Source of the DNA: an uncultured Muribaculaceae bacterium
GTDB lineage: Bacteria > Bacteroidota > Bacteroidia > Bacteroidales > Muribaculaceae
Assembly: GCA_910583795.1 (NCBI GenBank)
Contig: CAJTZQ010000080.1
Location: 1 to 14,713, forward strand
Reading direction: 5' to 3'
DNA: 14,713 nucleotides
A program made the position numbers and the translations under genes. Each line of letters begins with the position of its first letter. Positions within the stretch are counted from its first letter, which is position 1. Below are positions 7,329 through 13,896 of this stretch, in pieces. The notes beneath the pieces are model-generated. The model was not told the origin of the DNA. It searched no databases and worked only from the letters and a program-made list of their open reading frames with translations.

Positions 7329-8375
7329 ATGAAGACATTTCTTAAAATTTCATTACTCATTGCTGCATTAATGCCATGCCAAGTATCTGCAAAGAATGAC
7401 AATAAAAATACAGGTGATGAGAAAGAAGCCTATCTGTTCGTTTTCCATCAGGATCCCACGAGCAGCTTGTATATGGCTACAAGCCGTGATGGATACAACT
7501 TCACGGCACTCAACAATGCACGCCCTGTGATGTCAGGTGACACCCTCGCCACACAGCATGGCATCCGCGACCCTCATATCTACAAAGGTCCGGACGGTGC
7601 TTTTTATCTCGCTATGACCGATCTTAATCTAAGTGGTAAGGAAATGGGATTCCGCGATACTAAGTGGGAGCGCGAACAGGATGAATATGGTTGGGGCAAT
7701 AACCATGGTTTCATTCTAATGAAGTCATACGATCTTATAAACTGGACAAAAAGCGTGGCGCATCTCGATAAGATGTTTCCAGGTCTTGATGTCGGATGCG
7801 CTTGGGCGCCGGAAACAATTTATGATCCCGAGGCTAAAAGGATGATGGTATACTTCACCATGCGCCTCGGAAACGGTAAGACAAAACTCTATTATAGTTA
7901 CACTGATGACGATTTCACCCGACTCGTCACCAAACCAAAGGAACTTTTCAAGTATCCTGATTCCAATATCCAGATTCTTGATGCCGACATCTCTCTGATG
8001 CCCGATGGTAAGTATTGCCTGATGTATGTGGCACAGGAACAGCCTGGTGGAATCAAAATGGCATTTTCCGATAAGATAAACCGTGGCTACAAATATTCCG
8101 ATCAATGGGCGGATACTGAGCCGGGAGCTTGCGAGGCACCCAATGTCTGGAAACGTCATGGTGAGGACAAATGGGTTCTGATGTACGACATATTCAGTAT
8201 CAATCCTCATAACTTTGGATTTGCCGAAACCACTGACTTCAAGACTTTCAAAGATCTCGGTCACTTCAATGAAGGTCCAATGAAAACCACCAACTTCACA
8301 TCGCCCAAGCATGGCGCAATTATCACTATTACTAAAGATCAGGCTGACAAACTCGAAAAGTATTGGTCGGACTGA
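7329..8375 (+). CDS. Secreted GH43-like glycoside hydrolase
   Basis: A 348-residue exported enzyme with a signal peptide (residues 1-21, ending VSA). The sequence reads as a five-bladed beta-propeller of clan GH-F: repeated YLxMATSRDG, HGIRDPHIYKGPDG (Asp81), CAWAPETIYD (159-166), ILDADISLMPDGKY (Asp218/Asp220) and GACEAPNVWK, where Glu269 is the likely catalytic acid. Family 43 contains arabinofuranosidases, xylosidases and galactosidases; the subfamily and linkage cannot be assigned here. It is the last gene of the reductase-DUF362-GH43 operon. The C-terminus (KLEKYWSD) ends normally for a single-propeller enzyme, but a coding-like stretch in the +1 frame continues past the stop (see 8377-8463). 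Confidence 0.85.
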   Translation: MKTFLKISLLIAALMPCQVSAKNDNKNTGDEKEAYLFVFHQDPTSSLYMATSRDGYNFTALNNARPVMSGDTLATQHGIRDPHIYKGPDGAFYLAMTDLNLSGKEMGFRDTKWEREQDEYGWGNNHGFILMKSYDLINWTKSVAHLDKMFPGLDVGCAWAPETIYDPEAKRMMVYFTMRLGNGKTKLYYSYTDDDFTRLVTKPKELFKYPDSNIQILDADISLMPDGKYCLMYVAQEQPGGIKMAFSDKINRGYKYSDQWADTEPGACEAPNVWKRHGEDKWVLMYDIFSINPHNFGFAETTDFKTFKDLGHFNEGPMKTTNFTSPKHGAIITITKDQADKLEKYWSD

Positions 8376-8376
8376 A

Positions 8377-8463
8377 TGGAAAACTGTGGAACGCGGAATC
8401 AACAAAGACCGTATCAAGTTGCCAAGGCAAGGTGTTGTACTTTTGAAAATGGATCTCAGATGA
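8377..8463 (+). pseudogene. Orphan C-terminal coding relic after the GH43-like gene
   Basis: In the +1 frame relative to the GH43-like gene the sequence reads WKTVERGIN, then KDRIKLPRQGVVLLKMDLR and a TGA at 8461-8463. The LPRQGVVLLK ending resembles the last beta-strand of C-terminal beta-sandwich domains of many glycoside hydrolases. It has no start codon of its own and begins where the upstream gene stops. It is either the tail of a deleted glycosidase or a frameshifted extension of the GH43-like gene. Protein-likeness is judged by eye. Confidence 0.35.
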
Positions 8464-8493
8464 TTTGTATTTGCCGAATTTTCGCTATCTTTG
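8464..8493 (+). promoter_or_regulatory. Promoter of the AraC-type regulator
   Basis: TTTG at 8464-8467 and TATCTTTG at 8486-8493 are separated by 18 bp, close to the Bacteroidota consensus. The ATG at 8515 follows 21 bp after the -7 box, giving a short leader. The regulator is therefore probably transcribed separately from the GH43 operon. Confidence 0.6.
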
Positions 8494-8514
8494 AGAATTA
8501 AAATGTGAAGTGAA

Positions 8515-9348
8515 ATGGCATACGCCGATAAAGAAATACATCAGAATTATCTCAATACATTTTATCGTTGCATAACGGAGTCGAAGATGATCTGCCACGA
8601 CATGGTGGAGGAACATAAAATCGTCTACATCATGTCGGGCAGACTCACCTTGCGATGCGGCAACCGTAAGATGGATGTTGAGAATGGACACGCCGTATTC
8701 GTACGGCGAAATCACCTTGTGAAAGAATATAAACAACCCGGTGCGGATGGAGAACCTTTCAAGGGTCTCTTCTTCCATCTAAACGCTTCCGACCTGAGGA
8801 ATATAAAGGAGAGGATAGAGATCCCCGTCGTCAAAGCCGATGAGTCGTTGAAACGTGAACTTGCCGTCACACTTTCACCACATCCTTTCCTCAAAGGACT
8901 GTTCACGTCGCTTGACCAGTATTTCTCATCCGACTCTCCTATACCGACTTCGCTGATAAAATCGAAAGTGCTGGAGACAGTGATTATCCTCCTGCAGTTA
9001 TTGCCCGAGCTTGCACCCGTTCTGTTCGATTTCTCAAGGCAATGGAGATCAGACCTACGCGAATTTATGGAGAAGAATTTCCTCTGCGACATGAATTTGG
9101 AGCAGTTCGCCCACTTTACAGGCAAGAGCCTATCAGGATTCAAAAGGGAATTTTCTGAGATTTTTGGTTGCACACCACATCAATGGATTGTGGAAAAGCG
9201 TCTTAAACATGCAAAGAAAATTATCGAAAGTAAAAACTGTTCCCTTTCTGATGTCTATCTCAAAGCCGGCTTCAAGAATCCTACCCATTTCTCGACCTGT
9301 TTTAAGAAACGTTTCGGAATGACTCCTTCGGAAGCATTCTCAAAATAA
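8515..9348 (+). CDS. AraC family transcriptional regulator
   Basis: A 277-residue cytosolic regulator. The N-terminal half (about 30-100) is cupin-like, with SGRLTLRCGN and an ENGHAVFVRRN turn, the usual ligand-sensing fold of sugar-responsive AraC proteins. The C-terminal 95 residues hold two helix-turn-helix motifs, about 193-214 (MNLEQFAHFTGKSLSGFKREF) and 241-264, plus the family hallmark GFKNPTHFSTCFKKRFGMTPSEA. AraC proteins usually activate nearby catabolic operons on binding a sugar. Obvious candidate targets are the upstream reductase-DUF362-GH43 operon or the now broken GH97 gene downstream, but no binding site was identified. It has its own promoter (8464-8493) and a hairpin terminator (9380-9427). 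Confidence 0.93.
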   Translation: MAYADKEIHQNYLNTFYRCITESKMICHDMVEEHKIVYIMSGRLTLRCGNRKMDVENGHAVFVRRNHLVKEYKQPGADGEPFKGLFFHLNASDLRNIKERIEIPVVKADESLKRELAVTLSPHPFLKGLFTSLDQYFSSDSPIPTSLIKSKVLETVIILLQLLPELAPVLFDFSRQWRSDLREFMEKNFLCDMNLEQFAHFTGKSLSGFKREFSEIFGCTPHQWIVEKRLKHAKKIIESKNCSLSDVYLKAGFKNPTHFSTCFKKRFGMTPSEAFSK

Positions 9349-9379
9349 AGGGTTGTGTCTTATTTAATGTTAGTTTTTT

Positions 9380-9427
9380 ACAGTCACTGCATAAGCTCGA
9401 CAAAATGCTAACTTATGCAGTGGCTGT
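9380..9427 (+). terminator. Hairpin terminator after the AraC gene
   Basis: Arms 9380-9395 and 9412-9427 form a 16-bp stem with one G-U pair and a 16-nt loop, followed by TCTTTTG. It lies 31 bp after the regulator's stop and 23 bp before the end of the convergent GH97 relic, so it may serve both directions; the minus-strand side is followed by A-rich rather than T-rich DNA. Confidence 0.6.
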
Positions 9428-9450
9428 TCTTTTGACAACAGTGGTCCTTG

Positions 9451-10365
9451 TTATTCGTAATGGGAAGTAATCACTATACCGCCATTGGGAAGTATAGTCA
9501 CCGGTATCGTTCTATTGTCATTAACCTTAACAATCTTTTTACCCGAAATGAAATCAGAGCTCTTGATTATTATTCCTTTATTAGAATTTTTACTTGCTTT
9601 TTTTATCCGGTTGTTAGCTTCTTTTGTAAAAGAGTCACTATAAAGGGAAACATTCTTTCCTGAAAGCATATCAACATTCAGATTTAGTTTTAACGGCTCG
9701 GAAGTAGCGTTTACACCAGCTATATACCAATCATTGTTGTGCCTACGCGCAAGGACTACATATTTACCCGGCATCCCGTCAACCAGTCGTGTCTCGTCCC
9801 ATTCAGTTGGGACTGCTTTCAGATACTCGATGCACAGGCCCGGCGCATCTGTCAGGTTATTAGGAGCAAGAGCAAAATTCTGTACGGCATTCTGATATAA
9901 TACGGTCGTGGCAAGCTGGAATATGTCGGATGTAGTTCTATAAATCCCTTTCTCATTTCCTTTGTTCATAAAACGGTTCATGAAACAGCCTCCGTATTCC
10001 ATCGAGCCGACAGCGTTGCGTATGAATGGATGCAATGTGGCGTTGCTTGATTCCATATTGTTGAAATGCTGACTGAAAACAAGGTTCTCCGATGCAAGGA
10101 CAGCCTCGCTGCCGACATAGTTGGGATACATACGCTCCCATCCTCGCGGCAACGTACAGCCGTGGAAGATAACCATTAGTCCGTATTCATTGGCATCCGA
10201 CAGAATATCCTCATAAAGTCTCATGGTTTCTTGTTTGTCACCTCCAAAGAAATCTACTTTTATACCCTTGACGCCATTGTCTCGCATCCATTCCATCTCC
10301 TTTTTACGTGCGATGGAATTATCCATCCTTCCTTCCGGTGTCTGTTCTATGTCATTCCAGTATCT
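9451..10365 (-). pseudogene. 5'-truncated GH97 glycoside hydrolase
   Basis: The frame encodes only the C-terminal part of a family 97 enzyme. Matches to the family start at YWNDIEQTP, just inside the junction near 10363, and run through GVKGIKVDFFGGDKQ, FHGCTLPRGWER, the SEAVLASEN segment and the C-terminal beta-sheet domain. The aspartate in KVDFF corresponds to the nucleophile of the retaining (alpha-galactosidase-like) branch, in contrast to inverting SusB-type members. Family members are about 640-700 residues, so more than half is missing: signal peptide, N-terminal beta-sandwich and the first part of the barrel. An in-frame stop lies at 10387-10389 and no promoter precedes the fragment. 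An internal ATG at 10326 would give 291 residues, unlikely to fold as an active enzyme. Confidence 0.85.
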
Positions 10366-10606
10366 ATATCTTGAAAACAGTAAATACTACCTCATCCCGA
10401 AATCACTTGATTCCATGATGTCGTTCCTCAACCCGGAAATTTTCGTCAGGGCGAACAGACAGTTCATAATATCGAAGGAGGGTATCAAGGATATTACGGT
10501 ATGGTTAGACAATCGATTGCTCATAAACCTTAAAACCGATGTTCCTGAACAGATTTTCATCAGTAAAAACAGGGTCTCTTCCTTTAAGAACTGGCTTATG
10601 TCGTAG
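10366..10606 (+). pseudogene. 5'-truncated LytTR-domain response regulator
   Basis: From about 10367 the plus-strand frame reads as the second half of a LytTR DNA-binding domain: KYYLIPKSLDSMMSFL, FVRANRQFIIS, GIKDITVWLDNRLLI and the closing ISKNRVSSFKNWL, ending at a TAG (10604-10606). LytTR regulators normally have a receiver domain and a complete roughly 100-residue LytTR; here the receiver and first strands are absent. The frame stays open upstream only because it runs antisense through the GH97 relic. The two fragments meet within a few bases, back to back. Non-functional as read. Confidence 0.8.
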
Positions 10607-10725
10607 GCGTTCTGGAGAATTGTAATTCTGTGTCAAGCCTTAGTTAAGGCAAACATATTCACTGCCGAAGATGCTGTTGACGGAATTATTCTCAGTTCAC
10701 CTGTAAAATGGTGAACGAAAATATA

Positions 10726-10890
10726 TAAGTACCTACGAAAAATAAATGTGCATATGATTGTCTTATAGTGCGAGCGAGATATGAAGTCGTGAAGATGGAA
10801 TTATGGGGTTCCATAACGACTGATGAACGGCTTTATAGGTTGCCGCAATATATGGCTGGCATCTGTTCATTTATTTTTCGTAGGTACTTA
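10726..10890. repeat. 165-bp palindromic MITE-like element with perfect 23-bp inverted ends
   Basis: The ends 10726-10748 and 10868-10890 are exact reverse complements (TAAGTACCTACG... / ...CGTAGGTACTTA). The exact centre (10801-10816) is a second perfect hairpin, TTATGG-GGTT-CCATAA, and the flanks between show mirror similarity (for example ATAGTGCG against ATATTGCG in reverse complement), so the whole unit can fold as one long hairpin. The outermost TA on each side would be consistent with a TA target duplication, as for IS630/Tc1-type elements; this is an inference. No ORF of note is inside. A diverged relative is proposed at 4720-4850. Confidence 0.7.
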
Positions 10891-10902
10891 ATATTGAATA
10901 AT

Positions 10903-10932
10903 AACCCTCGGTGTGAGACCACACCGAGGGTT
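10903..10932 (-). terminator. Strong hairpin terminator
   Basis: A perfect 13-bp stem (10903-10915 with 10920-10932; GC-rich CCCTCGGTGTG core) and an AGAC/GTCT loop. On the minus strand it is followed by TATTATTC, and it lies 60 bp after the stop of the secreted protein gene at 10993, so it most likely ends that transcript. The plus-strand side (TTTATGTTTA) is less T-rich. Confidence 0.75.
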
Positions 10933-10992
10933 TATGTTTAAATGGGGGTATGCTCAAGTCCAATCGAGTCGGCAAACCTGCGTGACTCTTCG

Positions 10993-11556
10993 TTAGTTGT
11001 CGTTATGAATGCCAAAACAATAGAATACTGTCACCTTTTCATCTTTATCGTTTGGATTGAGGACTCGGACGCCATATTCCCCTTCATTTGCCTGAAAGGT
11101 GAGAATATATGATGATTTGCCATATTTCTTACCATTAAAATTGACAAATTCCATGTTTCCTTCCGAGACATTTCCAAGCCAGTTTTCATTGGCCAATTCT
11201 GTTTTACGTTCTTTTTTCTTTTCTTCAAATTTTACAACTTGAATAAATGATGTCGGATCAGAATCATTGTCTTTACATTTAACCACTAAAGTCACAATAT
11301 CGTCAGGTTGAATTTGTGTAGCCGATCTCCCATTCTTGATCACTGCTTTTCTGCGTACATTGCCTATACCGACGAGAAGTCGGCCGGCTGAAGAAGAAGT
11401 TTTTACTTGTGGGATTGATTTTTCGGTAGGAATGACGATTGTGTCTCCGTCAATTTTTAAAACACTGACTTCGCCAGCCCATTCAGGCTCAAATTTCTGT
11501 GCGAATGCACAGAATCCAAATGTAATGATGAAGGTTAAAATTAAGAGTTTCTTCAT
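10993..11556 (-). CDS. Secreted protein of unknown function
   Basis: A 187-residue protein with a typical signal peptide (MKKLLILTFIITFGFCAFAQ). I do not recognise a named domain. The mature protein opens with KFEPEWAGEVSVLKIDGD, has a glycine-rich RLLVGIGNVRRKAVIKNGRS segment, a lysine/glutamate-rich stretch (KFEEKKKERKTEL) and a C-terminal beta-rich part ending YGVRVLNPNDKDEKVTVFYCFGIH, all consistent with a small beta-sandwich exported to the periplasm or surface. No membrane segments follow the signal. It stands alone: a near-consensus promoter sits 19 bp upstream and a strong terminator lies downstream. The simple beta-strand pattern and solid expression signals suggest a real gene. Confidence 0.8.
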   Translation of the reverse strand: MKKLLILTFIITFGFCAFAQKFEPEWAGEVSVLKIDGDTIVIPTEKSIPQVKTSSSAGRLLVGIGNVRRKAVIKNGRSATQIQPDDIVTLVVKCKDNDSDPTSFIQVVKFEEKKKERKTELANENWLGNVSEGNMEFVNFNGKKYGKSSYILTFQANEGEYGVRVLNPNDKDEKVTVFYCFGIHNDN

Positions 11557-11574
11557 AGCTTTATAATTTTATTG

Positions 11575-11606
11575 CAAATATATTTGAATTTATTTAATTG
11601 TGCAAA
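11575..11606 (-). promoter_or_regulatory. Near-consensus promoter of the secreted protein gene
   Basis: On the minus strand TTTG (11606-11603), 20 bp, then TATATTTG (11582-11575): an exact fit to the Bacteroidota consensus. The predicted start of transcription is near 11568, leaving a leader of only about 12 nt before the ATG at 11556. Confidence 0.75.
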
Positions 11607-12033
11607 TTGTTTGATTAAATGAAGTCATCTAAACTTTTTTCTTTTTCAACATTTCGTAAGATTTTCGAGACGCTTTCTAAACTTTAAGAGGGTGTTTAGC
11701 GAGCTAAACGACCAATGAAAGGTTCAAAAGCGACCGAAAAGATGACGGAAGATTGGAAAAGAAGTCTTTTTAATGAAAATAGCAATAATAAAAACAATCT
11801 CCGTAAAAAAGTTTAAACAACTTCTTTAGTTGACATATACTGTGAATGGGGTCACTTCAAATAAAATTGACCCCCACCGCCAGGACTTTTATGGAATCAA
11901 TCTGCACCGACTTTTCCAATATAGAAGATGTCGAACATTTTATGATAAAAAGGCAAGTTGTCTTGACAATCCCCTTCAAGGTGACGATTATTTCAAAAAA
12001 TGTCACCTTGAAGAGGATGTTTTTACTTAAAAG
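11607..12033. other. Intergenic stretch with no recognised gene
   Basis: About 430 bp between divergent genes. It holds a small perfect inverted repeat at 11694-11709 (GTTTAGC-GA-GCTAAAC), an inverted GGGGTCA...TGACCCC pair at 11848-11854/11868-11874 that recalls the ends of some IS21-type elements, and the hairpin at 11974-12013. A frame opening with ATG at 11846 and another ATG at 11891 (MESICTDFSNIEDVEHFMIK) reads somewhat like protein but continues into the ATPase promoter and matches no family I know. Possibly a decayed mobile element; nothing firmer can be said. Confidence 0.3.
11974..12013. repeat. 12-bp perfect inverted repeat upstream of the ATPase
   Basis: CTTCAAGGTGAC (11974-11985) and GTCACCTTGAAG (12002-12013) are exact reverse complements, 16 bp apart, and pair further (two of three) beyond. 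GATGTTTTTAC follows, so it could be a weak rightward terminator insulating the ATPase, or an operator just upstream of its promoter at 12034-12065. Confidence 0.45.
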
Positions 12034-12065
12034 TTTCCCTATTTGGAGGAAAAGTGTTATCTTTG
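12034..12065 (+). promoter_or_regulatory. Promoter of the ATPase gene
   Basis: TATCTTTG at 12058-12065 is a good -7 box; TTTC at 12034-12037, exactly 20 bp upstream, is a degenerate -33 box. Transcription from near 12072 would exclude an upstream in-frame start at 12043 and supports the ATG at 12082 with a very short leader. Confidence 0.55.
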
Positions 12066-12081
12066 CAAAAAGCTTACGCTT

Positions 12082-13257
12082 ATGATAGATTTACAATTGA
12101 TAGATTTCATGCGCGAGGAGTTGTCACATACCCCTCGTGAATTTCACAGGTATATGTACGATCGAATACTTTGGGAAGATCGTATGATTGGTATTGTTGG
12201 ACCCAGAGGTGTAGGCAAGTCAACAATGGTGAAGCAATATCTCTTATCACAGCCGGATACGGCACGTTGGTTATATGTTACGGCAGACCATAGCTGGTTC
12301 GCAACTCACACCTTGACGGAACTTGCCGATGACCTGATAAAGGATGGAGGCTTGCATCTCATTATTGACGAAGTTCACAAATATGATGGCTGGTCGAGAG
12401 AACTGAAGCAAATATATGATACTCATGCGACGCTGCAGGTGATATTTACCGGCAGTTCGGTGCTTGACATCTATCATGGAGCCGCTGACCTGAGCCGACG
12501 TGCCTTGATGTTCCACATGTATGGTCTTTCTTTCAGAGAATACCTTTCCATGTTCAAGGGGATAAATTTTCCGGTATATAATCTTGATGAAATCATAGAG
12601 AATAAGGTAGAACTGCCAACGGATTATCACCCTCTACCGGATTTTAGGGAGTATCTTCGCAAGGGATATTATCCTTTCAGCAGTTTACCCGGTTTTGATA
12701 TACGCCTTCAGCAAATAATGCAGCAAACACTTGAGGTGGATATACCGCAATACGCGGGTATGAATGTGGCAACAGCCAGAAAGTTGCGAAGGCTTCTCGG
12801 ATTGCTTTCTCAGTCTGCGCCATATAAACCGAATATGACAAGTCTCGGACAAGAGTTGAGGGTGAGTAAAAATGATTTGCCAGATTATCTGGCATACCTT
12901 GAAAAAGGAGGTATGATTGGACTGTTGCGTGACGAAACCGGAGGAATGCGAGGCCTCGGAAAGGTGGAAAAAGTATATGTGGACAATCCAAACCTGATGT
13001 ATGCACTTCAGGGAGAAGACGCCGATACTGGCAACGTGCGCGAAACATTCTTTTATAATCAGATGAGAGTAAACAATGAGATAGTCTCATCAAAAATCAC
13101 TGATTTCAGAATCGGCGAACATATATTCGAGATTGGAGGCTCTAAAAAGAGGAAGCGACAACTTGAAGGAGACCCTAAAGGGTTAGTTGTCCGTGATGAT
13201 ATAGAATACGGACATGCCCCATTCGTTCCTCTTTGGCACTTCGGACTCAACTACTGA
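12082..13257 (+). CDS. AAA_14/DUF4143-type ATPase
   Basis: A 391-residue P-loop ATPase. With the ATG at 12082 the Walker A motif GPRGVGKST is at 40-48, Walker B LHLIIDE at about 92-97 followed by VHKYDGW, and the sensor-like FTGSSV at about 122-127; SRRALMFHMYGLSFREYL is a typical AAA_14 segment. The C-terminal part carries the DUF4143-like nuclease-fold region and ends DDIEYGHAPFVPLWHFGLNY, the usual end of Bacteroidota members, so the gene is full length. These ATPases are widespread, often in many copies, and their function is unknown. The frame is open from 12043, but that start lies upstream of the predicted transcription start. It is followed closely by a toxin-antitoxin-like pair with no terminator between, so co-expression is possible. 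Confidence 0.88.
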   Translation: MIDLQLIDFMREELSHTPREFHRYMYDRILWEDRMIGIVGPRGVGKSTMVKQYLLSQPDTARWLYVTADHSWFATHTLTELADDLIKDGGLHLIIDEVHKYDGWSRELKQIYDTHATLQVIFTGSSVLDIYHGAADLSRRALMFHMYGLSFREYLSMFKGINFPVYNLDEIIENKVELPTDYHPLPDFREYLRKGYYPFSSLPGFDIRLQQIMQQTLEVDIPQYAGMNVATARKLRRLLGLLSQSAPYKPNMTSLGQELRVSKNDLPDYLAYLEKGGMIGLLRDETGGMRGLGKVEKVYVDNPNLMYALQGEDADTGNVRETFFYNQMRVNNEIVSSKITDFRIGEHIFEIGGSKKRKRQLEGDPKGLVVRDDIEYGHAPFVPLWHFGLNY

Positions 13258-13295
13258 CAGAATGTTGCCCAACCCTTGAGCATATCGCCGTTTTC

Positions 13296-13634
13296 ATGGA
13301 CTTATTGCGCATAGTGCAAATCTTAGATAAGATTGCCGATGAAGGTGCGTTGGAACGTTTCTTCCGCAACAAGGGCAAGATGCGTGATTCTGTGGTGGCT
13401 CTTCCTGTGCTTCGCTCAAAACTCCGTCTATACTGTCTGCGTCTCTTCGACCGGATTCTTGTTCTCTGCAACGGAGGTGTCAAAAACTCGCGGACATATG
13501 AGGAAGATGATTCGTTGCGTGGATATGTCATGACTTTACAGAAATTTGAAGAACTGCAGAAAGAGGGGCAACGTGACGGAACCGTAACAGTAACATCCAA
13601 GACAATCGAGACCGACAATACATTTAAGCTATGA
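13296..13634 (+). CDS. Toxin-like protein of a type II pair, probably N-terminally truncated
   Basis: The ATG-started frame gives 112 residues: MDLLRIVQILDKIADEGALE, FFRNKGKMRDSVVALPV, then SKLRLYCLRLFDRILVLCNGG and TYEEDDSLRGYVMTLQKFEEL. The KLRLYCLRL...ILVLCNGGVK strand pair is typical of RelE/HigB-like toxins in Bacteroidota, which cleave mRNA at the ribosome. Such proteins as I recall them are about 150 residues, with an extra N-terminal strand-helix unit that is missing. An upstream TTG at 13233 would extend the frame by 21 residues, but those overlap the ATPase end and do not look toxin-like. Its stop overlaps the antitoxin start (ATGA, 13631-13634), so the two are translationally coupled. 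Family assignment is by eye. Confidence 0.6.
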   Translation: MDLLRIVQILDKIADEGALERFFRNKGKMRDSVVALPVLRSKLRLYCLRLFDRILVLCNGGVKNSRTYEEDDSLRGYVMTLQKFEELQKEGQRDGTVTVTSKTIETDNTFKL

Positions 13635-13894
13635 AGGATATTAGAAACAGATACCGGGAAATGGTTAGTCAGGTGCCACCTGAAATAAAGGAAGAAATTA
13701 ACCTGTCTTTCGCTATATCCAATAAAATAGATGCTCTTATGCAGGAGTGTGGACTTTCAAAGAAGCAGTTTGCTGACCAGATATGTAAACGTCCGAGCGA
13801 GATAACCAGATGGTTGAGCGGGCAGCATAATTTCACTGTCTCCACACTTGCCATGCTGTCGGCATTTTTCGGCAAATCCATAATCTCCGTCTAA
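13631..13894 (+). CDS. XRE-type helix-turn-helix antitoxin
   Basis: An 87-residue DNA-binding protein. The helix-turn-helix is at about 41-63 (GLSKKQFADQICKRPSEITRW, with LSGQHNFT following), the standard pattern of XRE/HigA-type antitoxins that repress their own operon and neutralise the toxin. A helical N-terminal region (MKDIRNRYREMVSQVPPEIK) precedes it, as in the Bacteroidota family of small HTH proteins that follow RelE-like genes. Its ATG overlaps the toxin's TGA in an ATGA unit. Toxin-first order matches higBA. If the toxin is truncated, the antitoxin may survive as a free repressor. No operator was found upstream of the toxin; transcription probably comes from the ATPase promoter. 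Confidence 0.88.
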   Translation: MKDIRNRYREMVSQVPPEIKEEINLSFAISNKIDALMQECGLSKKQFADQICKRPSEITRWLSGQHNFTVSTLAMLSAFFGKSIISV

Positions 13895-13896
13895 TC

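Noticed and set aside
7725..8417. 230-codon minus-strand ORF opposite the GH43-like gene
   Set aside because: Antisense shadow of a strongly supported gene; composition is that of a complementary strand and no family is recognisable.
10637..10716. Small inverted repeats GCCTTA-GT-TAAGGC and GTTCACC/GGTGAAC
   Set aside because: Stems of 6-7 bp without a T-run after the LytTR fragment; too weak to call terminators.
10937..10992. Alternative +1 reading past the end of the secreted orphan (EESRRFADSIGLEHTPI)
   Set aside because: Protein-like, but the gene's own ending (FYCFGIH, then stop) looks natural and the terminator follows closely; no family match supports a frameshift.
12043..12081. Upstream start for the ATPase
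   Set aside because: Would add 13 residues encoded across the predicted -7 box and transcription start; the conserved protein begins at the next methionine.
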